In this document: piece after piece, positions 45,712 to 56,105 of the stretch
How the letters are laid out: each line of letters begins with the position of its first letter
Position numbering within the stretch: position 1 is the first letter of the stretch
Source: Paracidovorax avenae
GTDB lineage: Bacteria; Pseudomonadota; Gammaproteobacteria; Burkholderiales; Burkholderiaceae_C
Reading direction: 5' to 3'
Length of the DNA stretch: 64,000 nucleotides
Assembly (NCBI RefSeq): GCF_040892545.1
Contig: NZ_CP156079.1
Location: 4,809,501 to 4,873,500 of the forward strand
Position numbers and translations under genes: made by a program
Notes under the pieces: model-generated
What the model saw: the letters and a program-made list of their open reading frames with translations, nothing else
Database searches by the model: none
Told to the model about the DNA's origin: nothing

Positions 45712-46488
45712 TCAGGCCACCACGATGCGGCAACCCGCCGCCTGCAGCGCCGAGAACCCGGGCAGCGCGCGGGCGCCCGCATCGGTCACCAGCGTGCCTA
45801 CCTCGGCCAGGCCCGCGTACACCACGCGGCTCGACTGCCCCACCTTGCTGTGATCGGCCAGCAGCACCAGTTCCTGCGACTGCCCGGCCATGGCGCGGGC
45901 GATGGCCGCCTCGTGGTGCTCGAAGCTGGTGGCGCCGCCGTGCACGCTGATGCCCACGGGCGAGAGCAGCGCCACGTCGGCGCGGTAGCGGTGGATCTCG
46001 GCCACGGTGGTGTCGCCATGGGTGGCCTGCACGGCCGGGTCGGTGCGCCCGCCCAGCAGGATCACGTCGTTCCGCGAGCTGCGGCCGGCATCTGCGGCGG
46101 CCAGCTTGAGTGCCACGTTCAGCCCGTTCGTTATGACGGTCAAGCCGGACAGGCTCGACAGCTCCTCGGCCAGGATGGTGGTGGTGCTGCCGGCGTCCAG
46201 GAACAGCGTCTGCCCCGGCTGCACCAGCTGCAGCGCGGCGCGGGCGATGGCCCGCTTCTCGCGCGCGCGCACGGCCTGGCGCACGGCCAGCGGGGGCTCG
46301 GGCTCCGGACCCTGGACCACCACGCCGCCGTGCACGCGCCGCAGGACGCCCTGCGACTCCAGCGCCAGGATGTCGCGGCGCACGGTCTCGCGCGACACGT
46401 CGAGGTCGAGGGCGATGCGTTCGGTGCTCACGCGAGAGAGCGTGGACAGCAGCGTGCGGATGCGGAGGAATCGTTCTTCTTGCAGCAT
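45712..46488 (-). CDS. DeoR-family transcriptional regulator
   Basis: A 258-residue regulator. The N-terminal DeoR helix-turn-helix (VSTERIALDLDVSRETVRRDI) is followed by RRVHGGVV and a sugar-phosphate-isomerase-like sensor domain (TLFLDAGSTTTILAEEL, LVLLADHSKVGQ). It is the last gene of the operon 50240 to 45712, ten bases after the permease gene. DeoR members usually sense phosphorylated metabolites. The AT-rich repeats at 50318-50362 are candidate operators. Confidence 0.9.
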   Translation of the reverse strand: MLQEERFLRIRTLLSTLSRVSTERIALDLDVSRETVRRDILALESQGVLRRVHGGVVVQGPEPEPPLAVRQAVRAREKRAIARAALQLVQPGQTLFLDAGSTTTILAEELSSLSGLTVITNGLNVALKLAAADAGRSSRNDVILLGGRTDPAVQATHGDTTVAEIHRYRADVALLSPVGISVHGGATSFEHHEAAIARAMAGQSQELVLLADHSKVGQSSRVVYAGLAEVGTLVTDAGARALPGFSALQAAGCRIVVA

Positions 46489-46498
46489 GGGGGCGATG

Positions 46499-48165
46499 TT
46501 ATGCAGGTCTTGCGCGCGCGGTGCGGCGCTGCGTGGACAGGTGCAGCAGCAGCGCCAGCGAGCCCACCACCGCCATGATGCAGGTGGAGAACGCGGCGGC
46601 CTGCGAAGTGAGCCCCGCTTCGTCCAGCCGCATCACCGTGACCGCGCCCATGGGCAGCGAGGGCGTGACGAGGAAGATGACGGCCGAGAGGGTGACCATG
46701 GAGCGCATGAACAGGAACGCCAGCACGGCCAGCAGCGTGTGCCGCAGCGCCGGCAGGTACACGTCGCGCAGCACGCGCGCGGTGCCGCCGCCCAGCACGG
46801 TCGTGGCGTCCTCCAGCGTGGCGGGCACGTGGCGCATGCCGGTCATCATGGTCATGAAGCCTTGCGTGTGGTAGTGGTAGTAGTTGCACAGCGCCAGCAG
46901 CACGGCCGTGCCGTACAGCATGCCCCAGGGCCAGGTGGCGCTGTTGAAGGTGAACACGTAGGCCAGCCCCAGCACGAGGCCGGGCACGCCCACGGGCAGC
47001 GCCGACAGGGCCGTGGCCGCGCGCGCCAGCCGCCCCGGCATGCGCCGGATGCCGAAGCACAGCACGAACAGCATCGCCGTGCCCAGGCAGGCAGCCAGGG
47101 CCGACACCCACACCGAGGTCCAGAGCGGCGCGTAGCCGCCCGCGATGGTGATGTCGTAGTGCTTGAGCGTGAGATCCAGCCGGTACGGCCACAGCCGGAT
47201 GAAGCTCGCCAGGACCACCGTGAGCACCAGGGCCGCGATGCCGCCCGCGATGGCCATGCAGGCGAAGAAGAACGCGGCATCGCGCCCCGGGCGGCGCACG
47301 GGCGTGGGCGGCAGGGCCGACTCGGCGCCCGCGCCGGCACGCTGCGCGGCCATGCGCTCGATGAACACCGACAGCGCCGCCGGCGCCAGCAGCAGGATGC
47401 CCACCACCGCGCCCATGCCGAACTTCATCTGCCCGCTGACCTGGTTGTAGATCTCCGTGGCCAGCACGGCGAAGTCGCCGCCGATGACCACGGCGTTGCC
47501 GAAGTCGGTGATGGTGATCGTGAACACGACGAAGCCCGCGCTCAGCAGGCCGTAGCGGGCCTGCGGCAGCGTGATGTCCAGGAACTGCCGCCAGGGCGTG
47601 GCACCCAGCACCTCGGCCGCGTCGTACTGGCGGGCGTCGCCCTGGCGCAGCGCGGTGCGCACGATCAGCACGGCCTGCGGCAGCGCGTAGAGCACGTCGG
47701 CGATCAGCAGGCCCCAGAAGCCGTAGATTTCGGGCCGCACGCCCAGCATCTTGCCCACGATGCCGTTGCGCCCCAGCAGGAAGATCAGCCCCAGGCCCAG
47801 CACGAGCGAGGGGGCCAGCATGGGCAGCGCCAGCGCCCCGGCCACGAAGCGGCGCCCTGGCATGCAGGTGCGCTCCAGGCCGTAGGCCACCACGAAGGCC
47901 AGCACCAGGGTGACCAGCGTGGTGGCGCCGCCCAGCAGCAGGCTGTGGCCCAGCGCCCGCCATACGCCGGGAGTGTCCAGCAGCGCCAGGTAGTTGCCCC
48001 AGCCGATGCCGCCGCCGTCCTGCACCAGGCTGCGCCAGGCGATGGCTAGCATGGGCACGCCGAAGAACAGCACCAGCGCCGCCAGCGGCAGCACCAGGCA
48101 GGCGCGCAGCAGCCAACGCTCGCCCGCGTGCATGGGCGCGAGCTGCGGGGTGGAGGCCGCCGCGC

Positions 48166-48169
<4 letters not shown>
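46499..48169 (-). CDS. 2-aminoethylphosphonate-type ABC transporter permease (fused)
   Basis: A 556-residue inner-membrane protein with about twelve helices, made of two fused BPD_transp_1 permease domains. The EAA-type loops AAEVLGATPWRQFLDITLP (first half) and the ATTVLGGGTARVLRDVYLP segment (second half) are both visible. Such fused permeases are typical of iron(III) and 2-aminoethylphosphonate transporters. The adjacent binding protein favours aminoethylphosphonate. It overlaps the ATPase stop (ATGA). No phosphonate-cleaving enzyme is encoded next to it. Confidence 0.88.
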
Positions 48170-49173
<1,004 letters not shown>

Positions 49174-49214
49174 GGTGTGCTTGCCTGTGGTGCGTGGGGT
49201 GCGTGGGAATGAGG

Positions 49215-50240
49215 TCAGCGGCCGATGGTCTTTTGCCAGGTGCCCAGGATGGCGTCGCGGTCCTTGGCGGATTTGGCGAAATCGACGGGGTAGAGCACCT
49301 TGGAGAGATCCGCGGGCAGGCCTGCCGCTGCCGCAGCCTTGGATTGCGGCACGCCGGGCATGGTGACGATTTCCTTGTACTTGGTGTAGAGCTGGGCCGC
49401 CTGGGGCGAAAGCATCCAGTCCAGGAACCGCTTGGCGTCGGCCTTGTTCTTCGACGCGGCCATCAGGCCGGAAGCCTCGAGCTCGTAGCCCGCGCCGTCG
49501 CTCGGGATCACCATCTTGATCGGGTAGCCCTCGTCCACCGACTGCATGGCCGCGAACGCCAGCGAGGTGCCGATCGCGAACTCCCCGGCGCGCGCCGCCT
49601 TGCAGGGGCGCGAGCCCGACTTGATGTACTGCGCCACGTTGGCGTCCATGGCCTTGATGAGCTTCCAGCCCTCCTCGTTGCCGCGCGACTGGAGGAGCGC
49701 CGCGATCTGCAGGTAGCCCGTGCCCGAGGACACGGGGTTGGGCATGACCACCTCGCCCTTGTAGACGGGGTTGGCAAGGTCTTTCCACGAGGTGGGCATG
49801 GGCAGCTTCTTGGCCTTGAGCACCTCGGTGTTCACGCAGAACGCGGCCATGTAGCCCGTGGTGGCGAACCATTTGCCATCGGCGGCCTTGTCCTTGGCGG
49901 CCAGCTTGTCGCTGCCCTTGGGCTGGTAGGGCTCCAGCAGCGCGGTGATGCGGGGGTCCAGCGTGTTGGTCAGGGCCCAGCCCCAGATCACGTCATGCTG
50001 CGGATTGCCGGCCTCGGCCAGGATGCGCGCGCCCAGGTCGCCCGTGGAGAGGCGCAGCACCTTCACGTCCACGTCGGGCAGGTCCTTCTTGGCCGCTGCG
50101 AGGTATTCCTTGATCTCGTCTTCTTCCAGGGCCGTGTAGGCAACGACGGTGCCCGCCTGGACGGCGGACCAGCCGCAGGCCAGCGCGCCCAGGACGGGCA
50201 GCAGACGCAGGGCAGCGAAAAGAGGGGAGCGATTGCGCAT
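49215..50240 (-). CDS. 2-aminoethylphosphonate-type substrate-binding protein
   Basis: A 341-residue periplasmic binding protein. The signal peptide (MRNRSPLFAALRLLPVLGA, cleaved near VQAG) is followed by VVAYTALEEDEIKEYLAAAKK and VKVLRLSTGDLGARILAEAGNPQHDVIWG, the pattern of aminoethylphosphonate (AepX/PhnS-like) receptors in the extracellular iron-binding superfamily. It heads the operon for transport plus DeoR regulator. Its promoter region shares the TTGCAC repeats. Confidence 0.85.
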   Translation of the reverse strand: MRNRSPLFAALRLLPVLGALACGWSAVQAGTVVAYTALEEDEIKEYLAAAKKDLPDVDVKVLRLSTGDLGARILAEAGNPQHDVIWGWALTNTLDPRITALLEPYQPKGSDKLAAKDKAADGKWFATTGYMAAFCVNTEVLKAKKLPMPTSWKDLANPVYKGEVVMPNPVSSGTGYLQIAALLQSRGNEEGWKLIKAMDANVAQYIKSGSRPCKAARAGEFAIGTSLAFAAMQSVDEGYPIKMVIPSDGAGYELEASGLMAASKNKADAKRFLDWMLSPQAAQLYTKYKEIVTMPGVPQSKAAAAAGLPADLSKVLYPVDFAKSAKDRDAILGTWQKTIGR

Positions 50241-50317
50241 GAATTTCTCCAGAACGGTGCGGGGCCGAAAACGGTGCGGGATCGCCTTGGGCCGGCAGAT
50301 ACCGATTCACCAGAAAT

Positions 50318-50362
50318 GTGCGTTTTATTGCACTTGTGCAAATTATTGTTTTTGCACGAAAA
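50318..50362. promoter_or_regulatory. repeated TTGCAC operator-like region between SBP and IMPase genes
   Basis: TTGCAC-TT-GTGCAA (50328-50341) is a 6-2-6 inverted repeat. A direct TTGCAC repeats at 50352-50357 within TTTTTGCACGAAAA, and GTGCG lies at 50318. The stretch is AT-rich in the 195-base divergent control region. It is the most likely site for the DeoR regulator at 45712-46488. Confidence 0.5.
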
Positions 50363-50435
50363 TCCACAAGCACTAAATATGCCAACCCGGCCGCACTGCC
50401 CGCCGTCCCTCTTCCCTCACTTCCTGGACGTTTTC

Positions 50436-51224
50436 ATGAATACTCCGGTCACCCTTTCTTCCGCTCTCGCATCCCTGGCCCAGGCCATGGCCGACGCGGC
50501 CCGCGTCCCTTCGCTGCGGTACTTCCGCACGCGGCTGGATGTCCTCACCAAGGCGGACGAAAGCCCCGTCACCGTGGCCGACCGCGAGGCCGAACTGGCC
50601 ATGCGTGCACTGTTGCGGGGCCAGGCGCCCGCGCACGGCATCCTGGGGGAGGAACATGGCCGCGAGCGGCTGGACGCCGAGTACGTGTGGGTGATCGACC
50701 CGATCGACGGCACCAAGAGCTTCATCACCGGATCACCCCTGTGGGGCACGCTCATCGCCCTGCTGCACCATGGCCGTCCGGTGCTGGGCCTGATGGACAT
50801 GCCCGTGCTGGGTGAGCGCTGGCTCGGGCTGGCCGGCCAGGGGACGCAATGCAACGGCCAGTCGGTACAGGCCAGCGGCTGCACGCAGCTGGCGCAGGCA
50901 CGCATCTACACCACGTCGCCCGATGCCTTCGTGGCCGAGGACTGGCGGCGCTTCGATGCCCTGAGCCGCGCCTGCGCCCTGCGGCGCTTCGGCGGCGACT
51001 GCTACGCCTACGCCCAACTGGCGTCCGGCCATGTGGATCTGGTGGTGGAAGCCGGCCTGCAGCCCTACGACTATCTGTCGCTGGTGTGCCTCGTCGAAGG
51101 GGCGGGAGGCCGCATCACCGACTGGCAGGGGCGCGCCCTGACGGTGGAATCGGACGGGCGCGTGGTGGCCGCCGCCACGCCCGCGCTGCATGCCCAGGCA
51201 CTGGAGAGCCTGGCCACGCCGTGA
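50436..51224 (+). CDS. inositol monophosphatase family phosphatase
   Basis: A 262-residue Mg2+-dependent, lithium-sensitive-type phosphatase. Metal motifs are EEHG (GILGEEHGRER), VIDPIDGTKSFITG, and the C-terminal PYDYLSLVCLVEGAGG. Family members hydrolyse inositol phosphates, histidinol phosphate or 3'-phosphoadenosine phosphates. The short fold and GSPLWGTLIALLHHG recall HisN-type histidinol phosphatases. It is divergent from the aminoethylphosphonate transport operon and may be co-regulated with it. The ATG at 50436 lacks a strong ribosome site. Confidence 0.88.
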   Translation: MNTPVTLSSALASLAQAMADAARVPSLRYFRTRLDVLTKADESPVTVADREAELAMRALLRGQAPAHGILGEEHGRERLDAEYVWVIDPIDGTKSFITGSPLWGTLIALLHHGRPVLGLMDMPVLGERWLGLAGQGTQCNGQSVQASGCTQLAQARIYTTSPDAFVAEDWRRFDALSRACALRRFGGDCYAYAQLASGHVDLVVEAGLQPYDYLSLVCLVEGAGGRITDWQGRALTVESDGRVVAAATPALHAQALESLATP

Positions 51225-51249
51225 GCGGCCGGCCGAGTGCTCAAGCGAG

Positions 51250-52398
51250 TCAGAGCCGATGCGTGCGGTCGCCGCGCGCAAAGCCCAACGGCGTCCACAC
51301 CGGCACGCCAGTGCCCACGGCCAGCACCTTGAAGAGCTCGCCCATCTCGTGCTCCATCATGAGCTTGGCGGCCTGCGCGCGCTCCGCCTGCGGCAATGGC
51401 TCCAGCAGCGCGAGCAGGCCGCAGTTGATGAGGAAGTGCGCCTGCGTGGTGTAACCCAGCACGTCCAGCCCCGCCTCCTGCGCGGCCACGGCCATGGCGG
51501 TGAAGTTGACGTGGGCGGTGATGTCCTTCGCGCCCACGTCGGAGAGCGGATCGGAATCGACCTGGTGAGCCCGGTGGCACACCAGCGTGCCCATGTGGCG
51601 CTGCGGGTGGTAGTACTCGGCCTCGGGGAATCCGTAGTCGATGAGGAAAGCCGCTCCGCGCGCGAGGCGCTGCCCCAGCATGCGCAAAAAGCCCTCGCCC
51701 TGCGCGTGGATCTCGGTCAGGTAGTCCTGCGGGCCCTCGGGCTCGACAGGCGGGCGCAGGGCCGTGGGGCGGTCCTCCCAGGCGAAGCGGGGGACGCCGC
51801 CGTCAGCACCTTCGACGACCACGCCGCGCTCGTGCCACGTGCCACCTTCCGCCCCGCCGTGGCGGGCCAGCAGCTGGACCGGCATGGCGTCGAGCACCTC
51901 GTTGCCCACCACCACGCCCTCGATGCGCTCCGGCAGGGCCTGGGCCCACTGCACGCGGTCGCCCCAGGGCGCGAGCCGCTCGCGCTGGCGCTGGCGCAGG
52001 CTGCCCGACAGGTCCACGATGGTGTAGCGGTGCACGCGGTCGCCCAGCGCCTCCAGCAGCTGGGCGGCCAGCGCGCCCGAGCCGGCGCCGAACTCCCATA
52101 CGTCGTGCGTGTCGGTGGCGTCCAGCGCCTCGCGCACCTGCCGCGCCAGGGCCTGGCCGAACACGGGGGACATTTCCGGCGCGGTCACGAAATCGCTGCC
52201 GGACTGCGGCAGGGCACCGAACTTCGGCAGCGCGTTGGCGTAATAGCCCAGGCCGGGCGTGTAGAGGGCCCATTCCATGAACCGGTCGAAGCCGGTCCAG
52301 CCGCCGGCCTCGGCGATGCCATCGGCGATGCGCCGGGCCAGGGCGCTCGATAAACTGGGGGGCTGTTCTGTCGTCGTCACGACCCGATTGTCCCCCAT
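51250..52398 (-). CDS. SAM-dependent methyltransferase, MidA/NDUFAF7 family
   Basis: A protein of about 382 residues of the Methyltransf_28 (DUF185) family. N-terminal FDRFMEWALYTPGLGYYAN and FVTAPEMSPVFGQALARQV, SAM-binding VWEFGAGSGALAAQLLEAL, NEVLDAMPVQLL, and FLIDYGFPEAEYYHPQRHMGTLVCH fit it. In mitochondria NDUFAF7 methylates an arginine of complex I. The bacterial role is unclear. The ATG at 52398 shares CATG with the divergent SDR start at 52397. A GTG at 52380 is an alternative. Confidence 0.88.
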   Translation of the reverse strand: MGDNRVVTTTEQPPSLSSALARRIADGIAEAGGWTGFDRFMEWALYTPGLGYYANALPKFGALPQSGSDFVTAPEMSPVFGQALARQVREALDATDTHDVWEFGAGSGALAAQLLEALGDRVHRYTIVDLSGSLRQRQRERLAPWGDRVQWAQALPERIEGVVVGNEVLDAMPVQLLARHGGAEGGTWHERGVVVEGADGGVPRFAWEDRPTALRPPVEPEGPQDYLTEIHAQGEGFLRMLGQRLARGAAFLIDYGFPEAEYYHPQRHMGTLVCHRAHQVDSDPLSDVGAKDITAHVNFTAMAVAAQEAGLDVLGYTTQAHFLINCGLLALLEPLPQAERAQAAKLMMEHEMGELFKVLAVGTGVPVWTPLGFARGDRTHRL

Positions 52399-53182
52399 GC
52401 CCTCCTCCGCTTCCCTCCGTACCGTGCTGGTCACCGGCGCCGCCCGGCGCCTCGGCCGCGAGATCGCCCTGGCGCTCGCCGCCGCGGGCTGGCGCGTGGC
52501 CGTGCATTACCGCGGCTCGCGCGAGGATGCCCTGCGCACCGCCGCCGACTGCGCCGCGCTCACGCCGGGCAGCGCCGCCTTCGATGCCGACTTCCACGAC
52601 GAGGCCGCGGTGCGCGCCCTGCTGCCGCGCGTGGCCGCGGAACTCGGCACCGTGGATGCCGTGGTCAACAGCGCATCGCTCTTCGAGCACGACGATGTGG
52701 CGAGTTTCGGCTTCGATGCCCTCGAGAAGCACCTGCGCAGCAACACCGCCGCGCCCATCCTGCTGGCGCAGGCGCTGCATGCGCATCTGGCCTCGCGCGA
52801 CGGCGCGCCAGGCCACCACCCGCAGGGCGCCGTCGTGAACCTGCTCGACCAGAAGCTCTGGAACCCGAACCCCGATTTCCTGAGCTACACGCTCTCCAAG
52901 GCCGCGCTCGAATCGGCCAACACCCTGCTGGCGCAGGCCCTGGCCCCGCGCGTGCGCGTGGTGGGGGTGGCGCCCGGGCTCACGCTCACCAGCCACATGC
53001 TGTCCGACGAGAAATTCCGCGAACTGCACCGGCAGAGCCCCCTGGGCCGCTCCTCCACGCCCGAGGACGTGGCCGCCGCCGTGCGCTTCGCGCTGGAGAA
53101 CCGCTCCATCACCGGCACCACGCTGCTGGTGGACGGCGGGCAGCACCTGATGCGCTTCGAGCGCGACTTCTCGCTCATGTGA
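52397..53182 (+). CDS. SDR oxidoreductase, pteridine-reductase (FolM)-like
   Basis: A 261-residue short-chain dehydrogenase. The NADPH loop TGAARRLGREIALALAAAG and HYRGS, with Arg of TGxxxRxG, mark the pteridine reductase/FolM type. SASLF-like NSASLFEHDD replaces NNAG. The active site is the YTLSK (Tyr-x3-Lys) in DFLSYTLSKAALES. It likely reduces dihydromonapterin or dihydrofolate. folB is the next gene, which supports a pterin or folate role. Confidence 0.88.
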   Translation: MPSSASLRTVLVTGAARRLGREIALALAAAGWRVAVHYRGSREDALRTAADCAALTPGSAAFDADFHDEAAVRALLPRVAAELGTVDAVVNSASLFEHDDVASFGFDALEKHLRSNTAAPILLAQALHAHLASRDGAPGHHPQGAVVNLLDQKLWNPNPDFLSYTLSKAALESANTLLAQALAPRVRVVGVAPGLTLTSHMLSDEKFRELHRQSPLGRSSTPEDVAAAVRFALENRSITGTTLLVDGGQHLMRFERDFSLM

Positions 53183-53237
53183 GGCGCGGCGCGCAGGCCC
53201 CGCACCCATCCCCTTCATCGCTTTTTCTTCAGCCACC

Positions 53238-53615
53238 ATGCCCATGCACCCCGACGGCGGCCTCCAGATCCTCACGCTCACCGGTTTGCGCTTCGACGCC
53301 AACCTGGGCATCCTCGACCATGAGAAGACCGCGCCCCAGCCCATCCAGGTCGACGCCGAATTGAACCAGGGCCGCCAGCCGCTGCTGCCGCACGACGACG
53401 ACATCGGCCACGTGCTGGACTACCGCAAGGTGCGCCAGATCATCATCGACGAATGCACGGCCGAGCACGTCAACCTGCTGGAGAGCCTGATCGGCAAGCT
53501 CACGCGCCGCCTGATGCAACTGCCCGGCGTGCTCGGCGTGCGCGTGAAGATCGCCAAGCTCGAAATCTTCGACGACTGCGAGGTGGCGATCCGGATGGAG
53601 TGCGGGGAGTGGTGA
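53238..53615 (+). CDS. folB: dihydroneopterin aldolase
   Basis: A 125-residue FolB-family enzyme cleaving 7,8-dihydroneopterin to 6-hydroxymethyl-dihydropterin in folate synthesis. The core reads GLRFDANLGILDHEKTAPQP, VLDYRKVRQIIIDE, and AEHVNLLESLIGKLTRRLM (catalytic Glu region). It is 56 bases after the SDR gene. Start choice between 53238 and 53244 is uncertain. Confidence 0.92.
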   Translation: MPMHPDGGLQILTLTGLRFDANLGILDHEKTAPQPIQVDAELNQGRQPLLPHDDDIGHVLDYRKVRQIIIDECTAEHVNLLESLIGKLTRRLMQLPGVLGVRVKIAKLEIFDDCEVAIRMECGEW

Positions 53616-53632
53616 CCCCGGCGGCCTGACCT

Positions 53633-53914
53633 TCAGCAGCAGCGGCCGATGCGCCCGTTGCCGCCATAGCGCGCGTCCTGGCGCTCCCGGAAGAACTCGG
53701 CGTAGCTCATGACCGGCTCTCCGGGATGCGTGCGCTCGCGGTGGGTCAGGTAGGCATCGTAGTCGGGCAGACCCACCATGAGGCGCAACGACTGCGCCAG
53801 GTAGCGCCCGCCCGTGGCGACGGCCTGCACGGCCCCGCGCGCGGCCTGCAGCGGCCGGCCCGCGGCGCTGCGGGCGCCGCCTCCATTGCCGCTGCCGTCG
53901 GCCGCCGGCTTCAC
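53633..53914 (-). CDS. YbdD/YjiX family small protein
   Basis: A 93-residue member of the YbdD/YjiX family. The conserved C-terminal part is VGLPDYDAYLTHRERTHPGEP, then MSYAEFFRERQDARYGGNG and the final RCC. It starts at GTG 53914, which overlaps the cstA stop (GTGA), so it is co-translated with cstA, as in E. coli cstA-ybdD. The N-terminal 30 residues are Gly/Ala-rich. Its function is not established. A role in peptide or pyruvate uptake together with CstA is likely. Confidence 0.88.
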   Translation of the reverse strand: MKPAADGSGNGGGARSAAGRPLQAARGAVQAVATGGRYLAQSLRLMVGLPDYDAYLTHRERTHPGEPVMSYAEFFRERQDARYGGNGRIGRCC

Positions 53915-55974
53915 CGTGCGCCCTCCGGCAGGGCTTCGAACGGCGTTTCCTGCGCCGTGGGGCGGTTCGCGGCGCGGGCCTGCAGGCAGGCGCGCACGCT
54001 GTAGACCAGCACGCTCAGCACCACGAAGATGAACAGCGCGCACAGCCCGGCGTTGATGCGGTCGTTGAGCACGATGCGCGACATGGCCTCGGCCGTCTTG
54101 GCCGGCGCGATCACCGTACCCTGGGCGATGCCCTCGGCGTACTTCGCGGCGTGCGACAGGAAGCCGATCTTCGGGTCGGCCGAGAAGATCTTCTGCCAGC
54201 CGGCCGTGAGCGTGCACGCCAGCAGCCACGCGGCCGGGGCGATGGTCACCCAGGCGAAGGCCTCGCGCTTCATGCGGAACAGCACCACGGTGCCCAGCAT
54301 CAGCGCCACGGCGGCCAGCATCTGGTTGGAGATGCCGAACAGCGGCCACAGCGTGTTGATGCCGCCCAGCGGATCGACCACGCCCTGGTAGAGGAAGTAG
54401 CCCCAGGCGCCCACGCACAGCGCGGTGGCCACGAGGTTGGCCGGCAGCGAGTCGGTGCGCTTGAGCGCGGGCACGAAGCTGCCCAGCAGGTCCTGCAGCA
54501 TGAAGCGGCCCGCGCGCGTGCCGGCGTCCACCGCGGTGAGGATGAAGAGCGCCTCGAACAGGATCGCGAAGTGGTACCAGAAGGCCATCATGGCCGGCCC
54601 GCCCACCACCTGGTGCAGGATGTGCGCCATGCCCACGGCGAGCGTCGGTGCGCCGCCGGCGCGGCCCAGGATGGTGTGCTCGCCCACGTCCTTCGCGGTC
54701 TGCACCAGCATGTCGGGCGTGATCACGAAGCCCCAGGTGGAGAGCGTCTGCGCCACCGCCTCGGGCGTGGTGCCCACGAGCGCGGCGGGGCTGTTCATCG
54801 CGAAGTAGATGCCGGGGTTGATGCACGAGGCGGCCACCAGCGCCATCACGGCGACGAAGGATTCGGCCAGCATGCCGCCGTAGCCGATGTAGCGGGCATG
54901 GGTCTCGTTCTCCAGCATCTTGGGGGTGGTGCCCGAGGAGATCAGCGCGTGGAAGCCCGAGACCGCACCGCAGGCGATGGTGATGAAGAGGAACGGGAAC
55001 AGGCTGCCCGACCACACCGGGCCGTTGCCCTGCGCGAACTGCGTGATGGCCGGCATCTCCAGCGTGGGCGCCACCACCACGATGCCGATGGCCAGCGCCA
55101 CGATGGTGCCGATCTTCAGGAAGGTGGAGAGGTAGTCGCGCGGCGCCAGCAGCAGCCACACCGGCAGCGAGGCGGCGACGAAGCCGTAGCCGATCAGCAT
55201 CCAGGTGAGCGTGGTGCCCGAAAAGGTGAACATCGGCCCCCAGGTGGGGTGCGCGGCCACGGCCTGTCCGCCGAAGATCGCGGCCATCAGCAGCACGAAG
55301 CCGATGACGGACACCTCGGCGATGCGGCCCGGGCGCAGGAAGCGCAGGTACACACCCATGAAGAGCGCCACGGGAATGGTCGCCGCCACGGTGAACGCGC
55401 CCCAGGGCGATTCGGCCAGCGCCTTGACCACGATCAGCGCCAGCACGGCCAGGATGATGATCATGATCATGAAGGTGCCGAAGAGCGCGATCAGCCCCGG
55501 CACGGTGCCCATCTCCTGCTTGACGAGGTCGCCCAGCGAGCGGCCGTCGCGCCGCGTGGAGATGAAGAGCACGATGAAATCCTGCACCGCGCCCGCGAAC
55601 ACCACGCCTGCGAGCAGCCACAGCAGGCCCGGCACGTAGCCCATCTGCGCGGCCAGCACGGGGCCCACCAGCGGACCCGCACCCGCGATGGCGGCGAAGT
55701 GGTGGCCGAACAGCACGTGCTTGTTGGTGGGCACGTAGTCCAGTCCGTCGTTGTGGCGCCATGCCGGCGTGGAGCGCCTGGCGTCCAGCCCCAGCACGCG
55801 CTGGGCGATGAACAGGCTGTAGTAGCGGTAGGCGATGAGATAGACGCAGACCGCCGCGACGACGATCCAGAGCGCGCTGACGGCCTCGCCGCGCGTCAGC
55901 GCGACGGTGCCGAGCGCCCAGGCGCCGAGCACGGCGATGCAGAGCCACACCAGGTGGCGGCGGATGAGGGGCAT
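53911..55974 (-). CDS. cstA: carbon starvation protein A (pyruvate/peptide transporter)
   Basis: A 687-residue membrane protein with about sixteen helices. CstA hallmarks: YRYYSLFIAQRVLGLD, TNKHVLFGHHFAAIAGAGPLVGPVLAAQMGY (split), WLLAGVVFAGAVQDF, and ACGAVSGFHALISSGTTPKML. CstA/BtsT relatives import pyruvate and peptides at carbon starvation. The ATG at 55974 gives a full N terminus (MPLIRRHLVWLCIAVLG). Downstream and coupled is ybdD. Upstream on the same strand is a two-component system (56130-58222) that may control it. Confidence 0.94.
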   Translation of the reverse strand: MPLIRRHLVWLCIAVLGAWALGTVALTRGEAVSALWIVVAAVCVYLIAYRYYSLFIAQRVLGLDARRSTPAWRHNDGLDYVPTNKHVLFGHHFAAIAGAGPLVGPVLAAQMGYVPGLLWLLAGVVFAGAVQDFIVLFISTRRDGRSLGDLVKQEMGTVPGLIALFGTFMIMIIILAVLALIVVKALAESPWGAFTVAATIPVALFMGVYLRFLRPGRIAEVSVIGFVLLMAAIFGGQAVAAHPTWGPMFTFSGTTLTWMLIGYGFVAASLPVWLLLAPRDYLSTFLKIGTIVALAIGIVVVAPTLEMPAITQFAQGNGPVWSGSLFPFLFITIACGAVSGFHALISSGTTPKMLENETHARYIGYGGMLAESFVAVMALVAASCINPGIYFAMNSPAALVGTTPEAVAQTLSTWGFVITPDMLVQTAKDVGEHTILGRAGGAPTLAVGMAHILHQVVGGPAMMAFWYHFAILFEALFILTAVDAGTRAGRFMLQDLLGSFVPALKRTDSLPANLVATALCVGAWGYFLYQGVVDPLGGINTLWPLFGISNQMLAAVALMLGTVVLFRMKREAFAWVTIAPAAWLLACTLTAGWQKIFSADPKIGFLSHAAKYAEGIAQGTVIAPAKTAEAMSRIVLNDRINAGLCALFIFVVLSVLVYSVRACLQARAANRPTAQETPFEALPEGAR

Positions 55975-56090
55975 GGGACTTGTCTCCTGAATGCGGGATC
56001 GGCCCCGGTGGTCCGGGGGCAGGCCAGTATCCCGGCCAGGGGCGCCGCGCGCATCCGCCCTGCCACGTAGGTGGCCCGGGTGGAATTTCG

Positions 56091-56105
56091 TAAGGGACAA
56101 CCCTA
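56091..56105. promoter_or_regulatory. TAAGGGACAACCCTA site upstream of cstA
   Basis: The 15-base sequence is followed at once by a second half-site (CCCTAGGG at 56101-56108) and, at 56110-56119, by the palindrome CTGTCGACAG. Its reverse complement agrees at 13 of 15 bases with TAGGGTTTTCCCCTA at 14-28. It lies 117 bases before cstA and only 25 bases after the regulator gene stop at 56130. Candidate site for the regulator at 56130-56789 (inference). Confidence 0.4.

Noticed and set aside
46007..48049. Plus-strand open frame over the DeoR and permease genes
   Set aside because: Antisense shadow; composition (Gln/His/Arg runs) is artefactual.
54151..56070. Plus-strand open frame of about 640 codons over cstA
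   Set aside because: Antisense to a clear CstA with family motifs; the product is His/Arg/Glu-rich without any fold signal.
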